The notes: generated from the letters alone by a model not told the origin. A DNA stretch of 64,000 bases from Micropterix aruncella (GCA_944548615.1 OX155952.1:2876501-2940500), one strand, 5' to 3'. Positions 34,601 to 45,130 are shown, numbered from the stretch's first letter. Numbers and translations: made by a program.

Positions 34601-35805
34601 ATATTAGTAACATATTCAACATTGTCAACGAGGAACTGGAGTTCTAAAATACAATATTTTTATTGGCGCTTTCCCGATTGAGCGTTTCTATCGTAATCAG
34701 TACAGAAATATCGTTCTGTACTCTTATGCAGCTTTGGACTTTTGCCATACCAACAGTTTATAAGGAGGACGATTATTTCCGCGATTTGATTCCCAGAGAG
34801 ATAATGAAACCTAATTATGGAGCCGATCTTTGGAAGGAGCGTCACCAGTATTTTGGCTTACGGGTTCACGGTCGACAGTTATCTTGAGCTTGACGTCAGC
34901 GGCGTCAGTCCCGCAGAGCGCAAGGGAGAAATGGAAGGCGATTGGACGGGCGCAGCGCACTGTGGTTCAAATTGCATAGAGCCGCGGTAAGCAATCATAA
35001 TCACAAATAACTAAAATACTGTTGACCTTAATAGGTCTAGAAGCTCACGCCAGATACTAGGTGATACTTCAAAAATATTGATGTAAAGCGTGACAAAACA
35101 TGCAATGCAACATTCGCAATATTTGGACGACATCGCGAGCACAAAACGAGCATCTATCGCAACACAATTTCAATGCAAAATTCGCACTATACAAACCAAA
35201 CCTAACACAACCAAACCATTGAACTCAGCAACTAAAAGTCCAACGGGGATGCTTTTAGTATCATTCTAATCGGTGCGTAGTTCTGTTTCACTTACAACCT
35301 AGAGACGCCGCCGCAAGAGGGTGGAGACAGGCGGAGAGGGGTCCAACTCACAGCAACTATTTTCGCGTCAGCGAGAATTGATAAATCTTTCCAATAGATT
35401 TACGCTTTTAGAAATAAAGCTATCGATTAGAATTAAGAGGTAAAATGTGCAACTTAAAGCATTTTATCAATTTTAGTGTGGGAAAAGCTATTTATAGAAA
35501 ACAAAATAAAATTGAGAATATCGGCAAAACACGAGCAAAACTAACTCGAAATATAGAAGTATGTTCCATATTATATGCCCTATTTTTTCTTCTTTTTTTT
35601 ATTTTTATCATTGATGTGCACAAACATACTTATGGAAATACACTAGGAGCGCAATTAGGTAAGCTTACTTTAGTACGGGCAGAGCTCAATTAGGTAGGAC
35701 TTAGCGAAACGCAATAAATAACAAATCTGAAATAGTGTTAAAATTTAAAAAAGGCCATTATACCATAAATAGTAGCGGATAGTTAGGAGGTAGGACAGAA
35801 ACTTA
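34601..35805. other. no gene recognised
   Basis: A 74-codon open frame at 34663-34887 has no recognisable motif. Otherwise AT-rich sequence without pairable ends. Confidence 0.4.
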
Positions 35806-36070
35806 CACCACACGGTTGCATAGTGGCTAGGTCGCCTGATCTTACATTGTAAGGTCCCGGGTACGATTTCCCGCTAGGTCACCATTTTCCGTCGGGATAA
35901 AATTAACGGAATTGCATTTTGAAATTTGTCGATCGAATACAATAACAAGACACACTCACACACATGTTACACGCACACATGCATAATAATATAAACATGT
36001 CATAATAGGGTTGGTTCTAAGACAAACCCGCCCATTGTGATTTCACAATAAAGAGTAAAAACAAACAAAC
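35806..36070 (+). mobile_element. tRNA-derived SINE, copy 1
   Basis: The 5' part reads GCATAGTGGCTAGGTCGCCT, then GTCCCGGGTACGATTTCCCG, giving A-box-like and B-box-like pol III promoter segments at tRNA spacing. The body shares CACCATTTTCCGTCGGGATA and ACCCGCCCATTGTGATTTC with three more copies at 39.0-40.9 kb. The tail is AAACAAACAAAC. The tRNA part is too diverged from a working tRNA, with T changes in the B-box, to be a tRNA gene. Confidence 0.9.
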
Positions 36071-36344
36071 ATCATTGTAAAAACAAATGTTCTTATCCAA
36101 CAAATTTTGAGAGTGGTGTATGTCAATCACTTACAGTACACCATTGCTAATAAAGCACCGTATGCGTGTTATTAATAATTAAAGTAACTGATTTAATAAC
36201 TGACTGTTACTGTTGCCATATGTTATAGTGAAATAAGAAACTTTTACTTTATTTATGAGAAAAGGCAAACTCGACATCTTACGGTGGAAAATAACAGATG
36301 CAATAACATTCCCCTATGGTGCAAGTCTGATTTACACCACTGTA

Positions 36345-38807
36345 GGGGAGACCGGGGCTATGGGGCCACCTTAAGGGAAATCGAGAAAAATATTGTTAGT
36401 TTTAAGGAATTTTGATATCGCTCCTAGACAAAATTAAATTTCAATATGTTGACTATCACCCTGAATACCTCATAAGGGGAAGTTTTCAAAGTGTTGATAC
36501 TTAACAGCTAAAAACTATGAACACTGCAAATGGCCTCATTACCCCATGGTATGGGGTAATGACGCCACCCCTGGCCTGGTTACCCCAAATAATTATAAAT
36601 ACAAGTTTAATCAAAGAAATAAAGTTTGTTTAATTAAAGAACATTACAAAAATCGCAAATATAACATTTTGCCTTTTCAGCGCCACTGCAGTCCTTGTGC
36701 GCCCACTTTCCACAAATTGTGCACCTGAACCAAATTTCACGACTTTTCCCATATTCGCCACATACAAGGCAAATTTCATCATCGGAACTCTCCTGATCTT
36801 TTAAACCTTCATCGTCGAATACGATTTCAGTTGAGGTGTCTGATGAGGAGCTACTAAATACTTTCTTCTTAACTCTCAATAACTTCTGTTTCTCTACTTC
36901 CTTGTTAGCTTTCTTTTCTTTTTTCAAACTTTTCTCAATAAGCTCGTCTTTGAGAGGTGTTGACGTTAGTATTTGGGATGAGCCTTTCTTTCGGAGATGT
37001 TTTGTAATCTTCTTGATCCTCCTTGGAATAGGTGTTATTTCAGCCACTGTGGTATGGGGTGACTTGTTCCAATTTGAAGGCCCGGCGACAACTTCCTGAT
37101 TAGATGGTTCAACGATAACATCCTGATCTGATCGCTCGGAAACAACGTCTAAATCTTCAGCAGGAGGTGTAAATTCGGTCTCATCAAAAACGTATGGATT
37201 CAATGGAAAAATACCAGTACACTGGAACCCTTTTAGAGCTTTGTCTACGGAAGACACTCTTCTATAGGCAGAACAAAAGATAGAAGCAATGTCATATTGT
37301 ACGACTCTCTCATACTGCTTTGTCTTTAGATGAAGGTCTATCTCTCGATTAATTGCCTTCTTCAGAGGTCCAAAAAATACAACGTCCAGGGGCTGGGTGC
37401 GATGGGAGGTGTGCGGTGGGAGTGATACCATGACAATTCCATTAGCTCTACAGAAATTGTAAGCTGATAGGGATACATGACTCGAGTGATTGTCAAGTAC
37501 CAACAAAACTGGTTCCTGTGTTGAACATTTAACAGTCTTATGGAAGTGTTCGAGCCATTTTACAAACAAATCTTCGGTTATCCAGCCAGACTTAGAGCAA
37601 GTGTAGATGGCATCTGGAGGCCCATCCTTCTCCAGCAGAGGTGTCATTCTTTGACGCTTAAAGATGAACATAGGCGGAACGTATAACCCTGCAGCACTGA
37701 AGCAGCAAACCACCGTGGTATTTGTTCCTCGCTCAGCGCTGGAAATAAGACCAACTTGCTTCTGACCTTTTTTGGCCAGTACTTTTACTGCACTCCCAAC
37801 TGTATTAACACCTGTCTCGTCACAGTTGAATATTCGAGATGCCGGAAACTTGTATTTACCATATACTTCTTCGAGGTTGCTGTAAAATTTTGACACGTCA
37901 AGCTTGTTAAATCCCAGTATTCTACTGAGGCTTGTTTGCTCTGGCTTTCTAAGTGAAATGTCACCACAGCGTTTCAAGAAGCCAGAGAGCCAACCCTCAC
38001 CGGCGAGTTTGGTAGTTTTGTTGAACTTATTTTTGATGTTATTAATTTCAGCAAATTCATAAGCAATTTGCCTTATTTGAGTTGTTGTCACACCAAAATA
38101 TAATTTTGCCAAAATTAGGACATGAGCCTTTAGTTCTTCTCCTTGTCCAGCGCTGAACACTGTTGGTTTACCCATATTGGGGCCTTGTGGAATTCCTTTT
38201 TTTAATTGGTTTCGAAGAGAACTCCTCGGAATGTTAAAAGTCTTCGCCACACTTTTGACACTTCTGCCGTTGGCCACTTGAGCACAAGCCTCTGTCATAC
38301 ATTCCTTGCTCCAACTGGCTTTATTCGTCTTCCTCTGATAATTTCGAACCATCTATGAAAAGGGAAAAAAACACGTAAAGCACTTTGTTTCCTTTAATCC
38401 ACAATATTGGGGTAATCAGGCCATCCCTGGCCTCATTGCCCCATTTTGGTGAAGTTTACAAACATATGGAAAATATAACCTAAAACTGTCATTGAAGCTA
38501 TCAATTGCATGCTAAATCATGCTGCAATATGCTATTATAAAGCATACATTGTTTGATCTTAGTATTACCAATCAAATTTTTCATATGCTTACTTTTGTAA
38601 AAGTCCGACCTTAGATGGAATGGCGGTATTTTGATTTTTCGCCCACGAAACTTTTATATCTCCTCACATGAACACGGCCGTCGTCGGACTGTTTAATTAT
38701 GCCAATGAGAGTTGGTAGCACTGCATATAAGCGGACTAAAACGCGCGGGGTTTGAATTAAGCGGGTGGCCTCATTCCCCGGGGTGGCCCCATAGCCCCGG
38801 TCTCCCC
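36345..38807 (-). mobile_element. complete pogo/Tigger-type DNA transposon
   Basis: GGGGAGACCGGGGCTATGGG at 36345 and CCCATAGCCCCGGTCTCCCC at the other end are terminal inverted repeats; a longer shared GGGGCCACC/GGTGGCCCC makes at least 26 paired bases. TA flanks both sides (36343-36344 and 38808-38809). Subterminal GGGGTAATGACGCCACCCCT and GGGGTAATCAGGCCATCCCT motifs near each end are likely additional binding repeats. The element is 2,463 bp and carries one intact transposase ORF on the minus strand. Intact ends, target duplication and ORF indicate a young, potentially autonomous copy. A lone 17-base end of the same family lies at 55135-55151. Confidence 0.95.
36634..38352 (-). CDS. pogo/Tigger-like transposase (DDE_1) with C-terminal PHD-like finger
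   Basis: 572 residues in one exon. Residues 1-55 form a CENP-B/Psq-type helix-turn-helix (ANGRSVKSVAKTFNIPRSSL, about 27-46), expected to bind the transposon ends. The DDE_1 catalytic core follows: FNCDETGVNT gives D178, VLLVLDNHSSH gives D287, and HRTQPLDVVFFGPLK gives D323. This aspartate triad has a last spacing of about 35 residues. A lysine- and serine-rich linker covers 440-525. The C-terminus (528-569) has CLVC, RCTICGKWAHKDC and CYIC, a Cys4-His-Cys3 PHD-type arrangement often seen in insect pogo-like transposases. The enzyme would cut and paste the surrounding element at TA sites. No internal stops are present, and ATTAAA on the coding strand lies just past the stop. Confidence 0.95.
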   Translation of the reverse strand: MVRNYQRKTNKASWSKECMTEACAQVANGRSVKSVAKTFNIPRSSLRNQLKKGIPQGPNMGKPTVFSAGQGEELKAHVLILAKLYFGVTTTQIRQIAYEFAEINNIKNKFNKTTKLAGEGWLSGFLKRCGDISLRKPEQTSLSRILGFNKLDVSKFYSNLEEVYGKYKFPASRIFNCDETGVNTVGSAVKVLAKKGQKQVGLISSAERGTNTTVVCCFSAAGLYVPPMFIFKRQRMTPLLEKDGPPDAIYTCSKSGWITEDLFVKWLEHFHKTVKCSTQEPVLLVLDNHSSHVSLSAYNFCRANGIVMVSLPPHTSHRTQPLDVVFFGPLKKAINREIDLHLKTKQYERVVQYDIASIFCSAYRRVSSVDKALKGFQCTGIFPLNPYVFDETEFTPPAEDLDVVSERSDQDVIVEPSNQEVVAGPSNWNKSPHTTVAEITPIPRRIKKITKHLRKKGSSQILTSTPLKDELIEKSLKKEKKANKEVEKQKLLRVKKKVFSSSSSDTSTEIVFDDEGLKDQESSDDEICLVCGEYGKSREIWFRCTICGKWAHKDCSGAEKAKCYICDFCNVL

Positions 38808-38809
38808 TA

Positions 38810-39048
38810 TATCCAAGAGATAAAATTTATAAAAGAATGCAGGTAGACACTGCATACTTCCATCATTGTCAACATCATAATAAGCTTTGAAACGTGTACC
38901 AAAAGGACACCGCAGTACAAAAGTAAAGGTCAAACAAAACGAGCGATAGTGACTTACACCTATAATTAAATGACAAAAGACTTAACGACGTAAGTTTTCT
39001 TTGAATTAACTCGGTTTTGAAAAAATCACATCTTATACCACTGTTGGA
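38810..39048. other. spacer between the pogo element and SINE copy 2
   Basis: AT-rich sequence with no recognised gene; TTATACCACTGT at about 39033 recurs next to SINE copy 3 at about 39372. Confidence 0.4.
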
Positions 39049-39340
39049 GTTTGTTTGTTTGTTAGTTCCTGCTCTTTATTGTAAAAGTTAGCAATGGGCG
39101 GGTTTATTATCATACGAAAATCCCTTACAACCAACCCCACCATATTTTTTTATATGTATGTGTTCGTGCAACATGTGTGTAAAAAGTGTGTCTTGTAATT
39201 GTATTCGCTCGACAGAACTGAAATGCAAATCCGTTAATTTTATCCCAACGGAAAATGGTGACCCAGCCGGGAATCAGACCCAGAACCTTACAATGAAATA
39301 TCAGGTGTCCTAACCACTATGCCACCGAGCCGTGTAGTTC
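39049..39340 (-). mobile_element. tRNA-derived SINE, copy 2
   Basis: Minus orientation. The tail is GTTTGTTTGTTTG at the left, followed by AATGGGCGGGTTTATTATCA and TCCCAACGGAAAATGGTGAC. The decayed tRNA-like part (AGCCGGGAATCAGACCCAG) is at the right. Same family as copies at 35806, 39389 and 40667. Confidence 0.88.
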
Positions 39341-39388
39341 ACATGGGTTGATTATTCAATATTACTATTACTTATACCACTGTACGAG

Positions 39389-39668
39389 TTTATTTGTTTG
39401 TTTGTTTCCACTCTTTATTGTGACATTTTAGAATGGGCGGGTTTATCACCATACGACAATCTCTTACAGTTCAACCCTACTATGAAATGACTAGGTATAC
39501 GTATGTCTGCGTGAAACAAGTGTAAGTTTGTCTTGTTATTGCATTCGCTCGACTGGAATGAAATGCAATTCCGTTAATTTTATCCCAACGGAAAATGGTG
39601 ACTTAGCCGGGAATCGAAATCGGAACCTTACACTGTAAGATCAGGCAACCTAGCCACTATGCCACCAT
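39389..39668 (-). mobile_element. tRNA-derived SINE, copy 3
   Basis: Minus orientation, head-to-tail with copy 2. TTTGTTTGTTTGTTTCC is the tail and GGGCGGGTTTATCACCATAC the body motif. AGCCGGGAATCGAAATCGGA is the B-box region and CTAGCCACTATGCCACC the A-box region. Confidence 0.88.
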
Positions 39669-40180
39669 CATTAGTTGATGATTGAATACTACACAATATC
39701 ATCATTCATAATGCTGATAATTTCCGGTTATAAACCACCGTGCGGCGCGGCGCGACGTGTAGGGAGGCCGACAAAAACTTTGGCAAGAACGCAATGCGCG
39801 CGATATGAAAACCGAAAAATATCCGCGGCGTGCACGCGATTAATAATAATCAAACGTCAGTGGTGGCCAGCATTTAAAAATACTTCAGGTCCGGTTGCAG
39901 ATGCGCCAACGGACAGCTGTGCCGGCACGTTGCGGAAGTCGTCCGCACTGAGACAGGAAGAAACGACGCAGGGACGCTAAAGGATGAAGTTCTCATCGAT
40001 GAAGACCACTGCATCGTCCCAAAATACAGTGGCATGCGAATTAGTTAGGACAAGCATGTTTTCCCAGATTTAGGATATTGAGGCCCAGTGACAGGTAAAG
40101 GCCTAACGTGAGGATGATATTATCGTCTTTACAAATGATTCTGCTAAAAAATATATGTAGGTATCTAAAGACCCAAGGTA
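39669..40180. other. no gene recognised; GC-richer patch
   Basis: 39740-39980 is GC-rich and includes a 101-codon open frame (39675-39980) without a motif I recognise. Confidence 0.35.
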
Positions 40181-40594
40181 CACTGAGAAAAATATAACTA
40201 TGTATGTAATACACGGAAATACGCATGTCTCAACAAGGATTACGTATATAACTTGGACATGACGCGTAACGGTGTTGACGTGACAGTAGTTACCGTGTCA
40301 TAATGTTAAAACAATGTTATTTCATTACGTCGCGACCTTGGTATCTCGCTCCTAACATGGCAGCATGTAGTAGTATACGTACGGATATAGTCAGACACAT
40401 GAATCATGTTGAAACTACAGTATGCTGTTATTTCCGTATTAACGGCAAGGAAAATGTTCATACATATAATCGAGGAATGGAGTTAAACAAATTTCTTGTA
40501 ATTCAACAAAATTACGATTGAAGCATCGTTATTCTTTATATAACTGTAATAACAAAATAGTAATGTAAGAATCAATCCAATATTTTTCTCAGTG
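40181..40594. mobile_element. MITE family B, copy 3 (complete)
   Basis: CACTGAGAAAAATATAACTA at the left and CCAATATTTTTCTCAGTG at the right, with TA on both sides. It is inverted relative to copies 1, 2 and 4 and uninterrupted at 414 bp, so it is the best reference copy. Shared interior segments include CAAAATTACGATTGAAGCAT and CATGACGCGTAACGGTGTTG. No coding capacity. Confidence 0.88.
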
Positions 40595-40666
40595 TACGAT
40601 GTCAGCAAACATTTAACCGCAATATGGCGTTCAATATGCATCATGACACGCACGCATATACAATAT

Positions 40667-40945
40667 GGTCCGGTCCGGTGGCATAGTGGCTAGGTCGCCT
40701 GGTCTTACGTTGCAAGGTTACGGGTTCGAATCCCGGCTAGGTCAGGTCACCATTTTCCGTTGATATATAATTGATGGAATTGCATTTCAATTCTGTCGAC
40801 CAAATGCAATAACGAACCACATGTTACACGCACACATACATATACCTACATACTTCATAGCAGGGTTGGTTGTAAGAGATTGTCGTATGACAATAAACCC
40901 GCCCATTGTTAAATTTCGTAATAAATAGCAGAAACAAACAAACTA
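40667..40945 (+). mobile_element. tRNA-derived SINE, copy 4 (best preserved)
   Basis: GTGGCATAGTGGCTAGGTCG (A-box region) and ACGGGTTCGAATCCCGGCTA (a perfect B-box GGTTCGAATCC) precede the family body ATTTTCCGTTGATATATAAT and CCCGCCCATTGTTAAATTTC, ending AAACAAACAAAC. The intact B-box makes this the copy most likely to be transcribed by RNA polymerase III. Confidence 0.92.
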
Positions 40946-41869
40946 ACGTTCAACGTAGTCAAAGGCCTTTTTAAAATACACGACATCCAGCTGTCCCCAT
41001 GAGGTGAACGAATAGCCATTCTTTCAGCACGAAGATGGTTTTAACATAAGCAGCCCTACCCTATAACAGAATGCCGTAAGACATAATGCTATGAAATAGC
41101 TGAAGTAAACTAATCGGGCCGTTGCCACCGCTAGAAACCAGATTATTATTAGAATATCCAGTGTTATTATTAGACTAATTTGCCTATTTGATTACTAAAT
41201 ATCCTATTATACGATTGATTATATACTTGTATAATAGATTTGACTAGTTTGAAGTAATCATCTCTGATTAAACGTTCATTCTTTGTAATAACTTCCCAAG
41301 TCTCTTTAATGTCGGATAAAAAGTAAAAATTGGTATGTTTAGCTGAATAATAGGATAGGCTTAGTGCTTATGAACCTCAATATTTTTGACATGTTCTTAT
41401 TGCGAAATGCTTATAAACATGGAGTAAATAAACGATGATGAAGATATTGTCAAGAAGATTCCACTAGGCAAACGAGGCGGGGTCCAAAAAAGAGAACGAG
41501 CCTTGTGTGTAAAAAAAAGGCTGAATCTGGGGGGTTTATAAAATAAAGAGCCAAGTGGTTGCGTTATTTATATACGTGGATGCTTACCTTATTGTAACCA
41601 GATATCATGACCTATAACTATGTATTTCATGACCTATACTATTATGACTCCCTGGTATATTTTTTGGTAAATATTCCACGAAAACGATAAAATTATGTAA
41701 ATATGTACAAATCAGTGTTATTATACCAAGTTAATTTCGTATACACAACTACTTAACCTAATAAATTGCCTTATCGATTATGCTAAAAATACAAATCGTA
41801 GTCTGACGTTATCGCGTTTAAACGCCCTAACTAGCACTAAAAATAGCACGAAAGTTTCGCATTTTAATA
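40946..41869. other. no feature recognised
   Basis: AT-rich DNA with no domain, RNA gene or pairable transposon end that I could identify. Confidence 0.4.
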
Positions 41870-42110
41870 GAAATGTCGGAGATGCCGATTTTTTGCATTT
41901 TTAGCATCTTAAAAAGTAGCCCTCGTATTTACGAAATAACTTGCAATCGCTCCTTTTTTGATGGTCAGATTTTATTCATTCTGAGCACTCTCGAGACATT
42001 TGTCCTTTATATCTGCTCAAACCAACTCAATTGGGTTGAAGTCTGCATGGAATGATGGCAAATGCAGGAGTTTATGACCATGAGACGAAAATCATTCCTT
42101 GATTACATAT
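41870..42110 (-). pseudogene. DDE transposase remnant (Tc1/mariner/IS630-like)
   Basis: Read on the minus strand, the sequence gives LLHLPSFHADFNPIELVWAD followed by IKDKCLESAQNE. The usual family motif is LPPYHxDLNPIELxWxxxK, which contains the third catalytic acidic residue in the DDE_3 fold; here it reads HADFNPIE. Stops follow and the upstream catalytic blocks were not found. A minor fragment only. Confidence 0.7.
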
Positions 42111-42529
42111 TGCGGCCCATATCTAAATTTCCTTAGTTTATGAAGTAATTGAGTCATTGTCATTGCAGTTGAGAATGGAATATTTTTTTTCGAGCCATTG
42201 TAAATTGTAATTTCCTGGCTGATTTTGTCGTTTTTTTCCGATTTCAATGTTATTGTTCAGTTTTACAAACAGAGTTATCCTTGAAAGGGATTGTCGTGGT
42301 TTCGCGTTTTTGATGTAGTCTCCGTTATTTTTGTAAGCACGCGAAATCACTACTATAGACTAAAAGTGTATACACTATACACTAATATAGACATTGGACA
42401 ACTCGGCGAGCAAGCGAAAGGTGCGAGGGGCGAAGCGATAAGTGTGCTTTCTTTGTCTAGCCGGTTTGGTCAACCGAAACAGGTCAATCCACATTACCAC
42501 ATACCGTACCTAACCTTAACGTTTGCTAC
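42111..42529. other. no gene recognised
   Basis: Sequence between the transposase remnant and the R1 copy; an open frame entering from 42291 runs into R1 and is not supported. Confidence 0.4.
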
Positions 42530-43180
42530 CTTAAGTCGGCTTAACTCACGGTTCAGCTTCAATCCGGTAGCCTATTCGAAGAGGGACTATTCTGGAAAGG
42601 ACTCTGTGAACTTTGCCTGCGTCTGTAAGCCCAGTCGTGGACAGGTGGGAGGATCGGAGGTTCCAATCTGGGGGAACACCTCAGGCGGTACTGAGCGCAT
42701 CGTGCGGCGCTAGCGAATCAACTATGTACTCTGGCGAATAACCGGAGTAGTCTGGAAACGTAAGCAGCGGGAGTTGTTGTTGACCTGATGTCAGCCACTT
42801 TTGAAACGATCCGTTGGCCACCCGTACACGTCTGATATGGTCACCAACGGATCAACAGATGGTGATTACGGTCCGCGATAAATTCGAACTGATTACGGCT
42901 AACATCGAATAGAGGACGCGCAAGCCACTTCGAATCTAGGACCAGACTGATGGATGGAGAAATCCGTCCAAAGCTGGTAGTAAGGGAGCGAGGTCGGCCC
43001 GTTGCCCTCTTCGAAGTGCTTCGCGGTGATAAGTCGTTGGACTCTTACGGGCTCGTCGGCGTAGTTAAAACAGTGTATTGTTTTTGTCTTCTGAAGTCTT
43101 CCACGGTCACTCCATGGGAGACAAAACGACCCGATGCCGTTTTAACTCCCTGGAGCGACGGGTTCGCTCATTGTGATACA
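42530..43180 (+). repeat. GC-rich dispersed repeat R1, copy 5
   Basis: CGGCTTAACTCACGGTTCAG, GAAAGGACTCTGTGAAC, GTTGACCTGATGTCAGCCAC, CCGCGATAAATTCGAACTGA and AGCGACGGGTTCGCTC are in the family order. The A-box-like segment reads GCGGTGATAAGTCGTTGGAC here. This copy and 7650-8275 are closest to each other. Confidence 0.75.
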
Positions 43181-43409
43181 CCCCAATGTATACCACATAC
43201 CGTATACAGATCATAAAATATATGACTATCGCCATTACTCGTATTTAACGTCCGTTTCAACGTCTACGTTTGAAACATCTTCAAGGCCAAATCGGCCGTT
43301 GATATAGATGATGCTTTCCGAGTGTATTTTCGCGTTTGCCGTTTTGCAGCATTCCGTGCCTCCGTCCATCGCGTACCTTGAACTTGCACTGCTTACTCGT
43401 GGCATGCGT

Positions 43410-43551
43410 GCAGGGTATAAGTAGTTCGACCAGCCGCACAGTTAGACCGAGTGATAGTGACAGAAACTTTCAAGTCATTTGTTACAAGTATGGCCACTAT
43501 TCAGGAATCAAATTATGCAATTAATGGAACAAAAATGGTCGTCGGTGCTTA
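43410..43551 (+). promoter_or_regulatory. candidate core promoter and short open frame
   Basis: CAGGGTATAAGTAG at 43411-43424 is a TATA-like box. CACAGTTAGACC, an initiator-like sequence, follows about 24 bp later, and the first ATG (43489) starts a 20-codon frame beginning MATIQESNYAINGTK. No matching downstream exon was found. This could be a retrotransposon or chance promoter; confidence is low. Confidence 0.2.
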
Positions 43552-43677
43552 ATCGCAGGGTAATAAATTTAAATTGTCGGATAAATTACGTGTTTCAATA
43601 GATTTGTTTCACAAAGATTTTTTATTTTTTGGTGGTCGATTAATAAGGAATTTGCCCTAGCCAAATGCCGTACTTTT

Positions 43678-43865
43678 ATGGTGGGGCGTATGGCCCGTCA
43701 TAACAGGCTGAAATGTCTGTATAGAATCAGAGGCTATCTCCATATACATACCTATGATGCTAGGATTATTTTAATAAACACTCTCATTTTTCCCATACTT
43801 GATCACGACGACTGCATATATGGACCGTGTTTGCGGAAATTCGACCGATTCAGAGCATACAAAAT
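43678..43865 (+). pseudogene. LINE reverse-transcriptase thumb-region fragment
   Basis: The plus-strand frame reads LYRIRGYLHIHTYDARIILI then NTLIFPILDHDDCIYGP and LRKFDRFRAYKMPAPRFA. The motif T-L-I-x-P-x-x-(D/H)-x-x-D-x-x-Y followed by a QN/KM-R-F helix is typical just C-terminal to the RT palm in non-LTR elements. No catalytic YADD box lies upstream. An isolated, decayed fragment. Confidence 0.6.
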
Positions 43866-44937
43866 GCCTGCACCCAGGTTTGCTTCCACATTCCAGCTAG
43901 AAGCCTCGTTTTTACAAGCTTTTATTTACCTTGTAATGTAGGTATGTTAGTGTGTATGTTTGTTCAGGTCAAATCTTGCAAGCTGAATTAAAACCACTTC
44001 CTCTTATCCTATGTTGAAATTTTACTTGTTGTTTCAGTTCCGATGACAATGCATTTTTATGGTGAGCATGACCTGATTCTAGGATGACATATCCATGACC
44101 CAGGATCGCCGTAATCCGTAAATTCGTTTTATCCTATTCATAAGCTCCTACGTAAATTACTAAACTTTTATATTGCATGTAAAAATGCATTTGCTGTATT
44201 CTCTTTGTTTTTATTGTTTTGTTGGTGTCGTTTCTTTCAAATATTGGCTAAATACCGCGTATAAACTTATTGCTAGCCATTAAAAAAAACACCGTGCCCC
44301 GCCATTTTGTTTTTGTTTTGCTTGGCCGGATAGCCATGTGTTTGTTACTGTTTTATGTTTATTTTTAATTTATTTTGAATTTTGTTAAATCTTGCTTAAG
44401 GCGCGGTCTTATCGCAAATCACCAAATAGTACCATTTTTGAACGTCTAGTGCGACGTGACAAAGTTAAAATACAACGCTGAAAAAAATACTGTAGATAGA
44501 TAAAGAAACTAAAAAGACTTATAAATGAAAAGAATTTTGAAAAGAAGTCTAGTTTTTCAACAAAAAAACGCACAAATAATCCCTCTATAAAAACTTTGAC
44601 ATCGAAATTCTCCCAATTTTTAAAGGCGACAACATTTTTTTTTTTACGAAATAAATAGCCTGACTGGAGTTCTAAACGTATCTGAAGCCACTTTTTTAAT
44701 TTGGTTTGTAAATTTTGAAATACACCAAAAATTGTCGTTATATAAGGTGCGCGCATCGCGTCGTCTCTTCAAACACCGAGCAACGCTCGGATGGGACGGT
44801 CGTCTCGGCCGCTCTGCATTAGCGTATTCTGGTCGCTATTCAGCGTATTTAATGGAAATAAAATCGCAAGCTAACGTGCACCTGGGCTTTTAAATAGTGC
44901 ATATATTGTAAATAGTGACGCTGTATCAGAATAAACA
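43866..44937. other. no gene recognised; upstream of the YqaJ gene
   Basis: Mostly AT-rich. CCGTAAATTCGTTTTATCCT at about 44118 is a decayed arm of the hairpin MITE at 22893. 44750-44930 is GC-richer and probably includes the 5' region of the gene that starts at 44938; AAATAGTGCATA at 44892 also occurs 3' of that gene. Confidence 0.4.
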
Positions 44938-45017
44938 ATGGGGAATAAAAATAAAAAACTTCAAAAATCCTTCGTGAGAAAACGACATGGTCCTAAGAAA
45001 AATGATAGATCGTTTGG
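44938..45017 (+). CDS. candidate first exon of the YqaJ-domain gene
   Basis: ATG at 44938 opens a basic 26-codon stretch starting MGNKNKKLQKSFVRKRHGPK and ending in TTTGG followed by GTAAGT, a consensus splice donor at 45018. Metazoan proteins with the Mutator-like plus YqaJ layout often start with a similar short, Lys/Arg-rich segment, as I recall. The exon ends in phase 2 and does not join in frame to the candidate acceptor TTTTTAG at 45192 (it would give a stop). At least one further exon is therefore missing or deleted. Confidence 0.5.
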
Positions 45018-45047
45018 GTAAGTAAAGCATGATAGTATACCTTAATC

Positions 45048-45130
45048 ATATGAAATCAAAATTCTTTATTACATTTTCAATAAGTACATTATTTATGTTA
45101 ATAAGCCATCCTAACTAGGCCTCGCCTGTA
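45048..45130 (-). mobile_element. possible LINE 3' tail in the intron
   Basis: The reverse complement contains AATAAAGAATTTTGATTTCA, resembling the AATAAAGAACATTTTGATTT tail at 5932-5975. No coding remnant accompanies it; the call rests on the tail alone. Confidence 0.35.

Noticed and set aside
35811..35885. tRNA gene at 35.8 kb
   Set aside because: The tRNA-like part is followed by a body shared with three other copies and an AAAC tail; it is the head of a SINE and the B-box is mutated.
43410..43551. Full host gene starting at 43.4 kb
   Set aside because: Only a TATA-like box and a 20-codon frame are visible; a LINE fragment follows, and no downstream exon was found.
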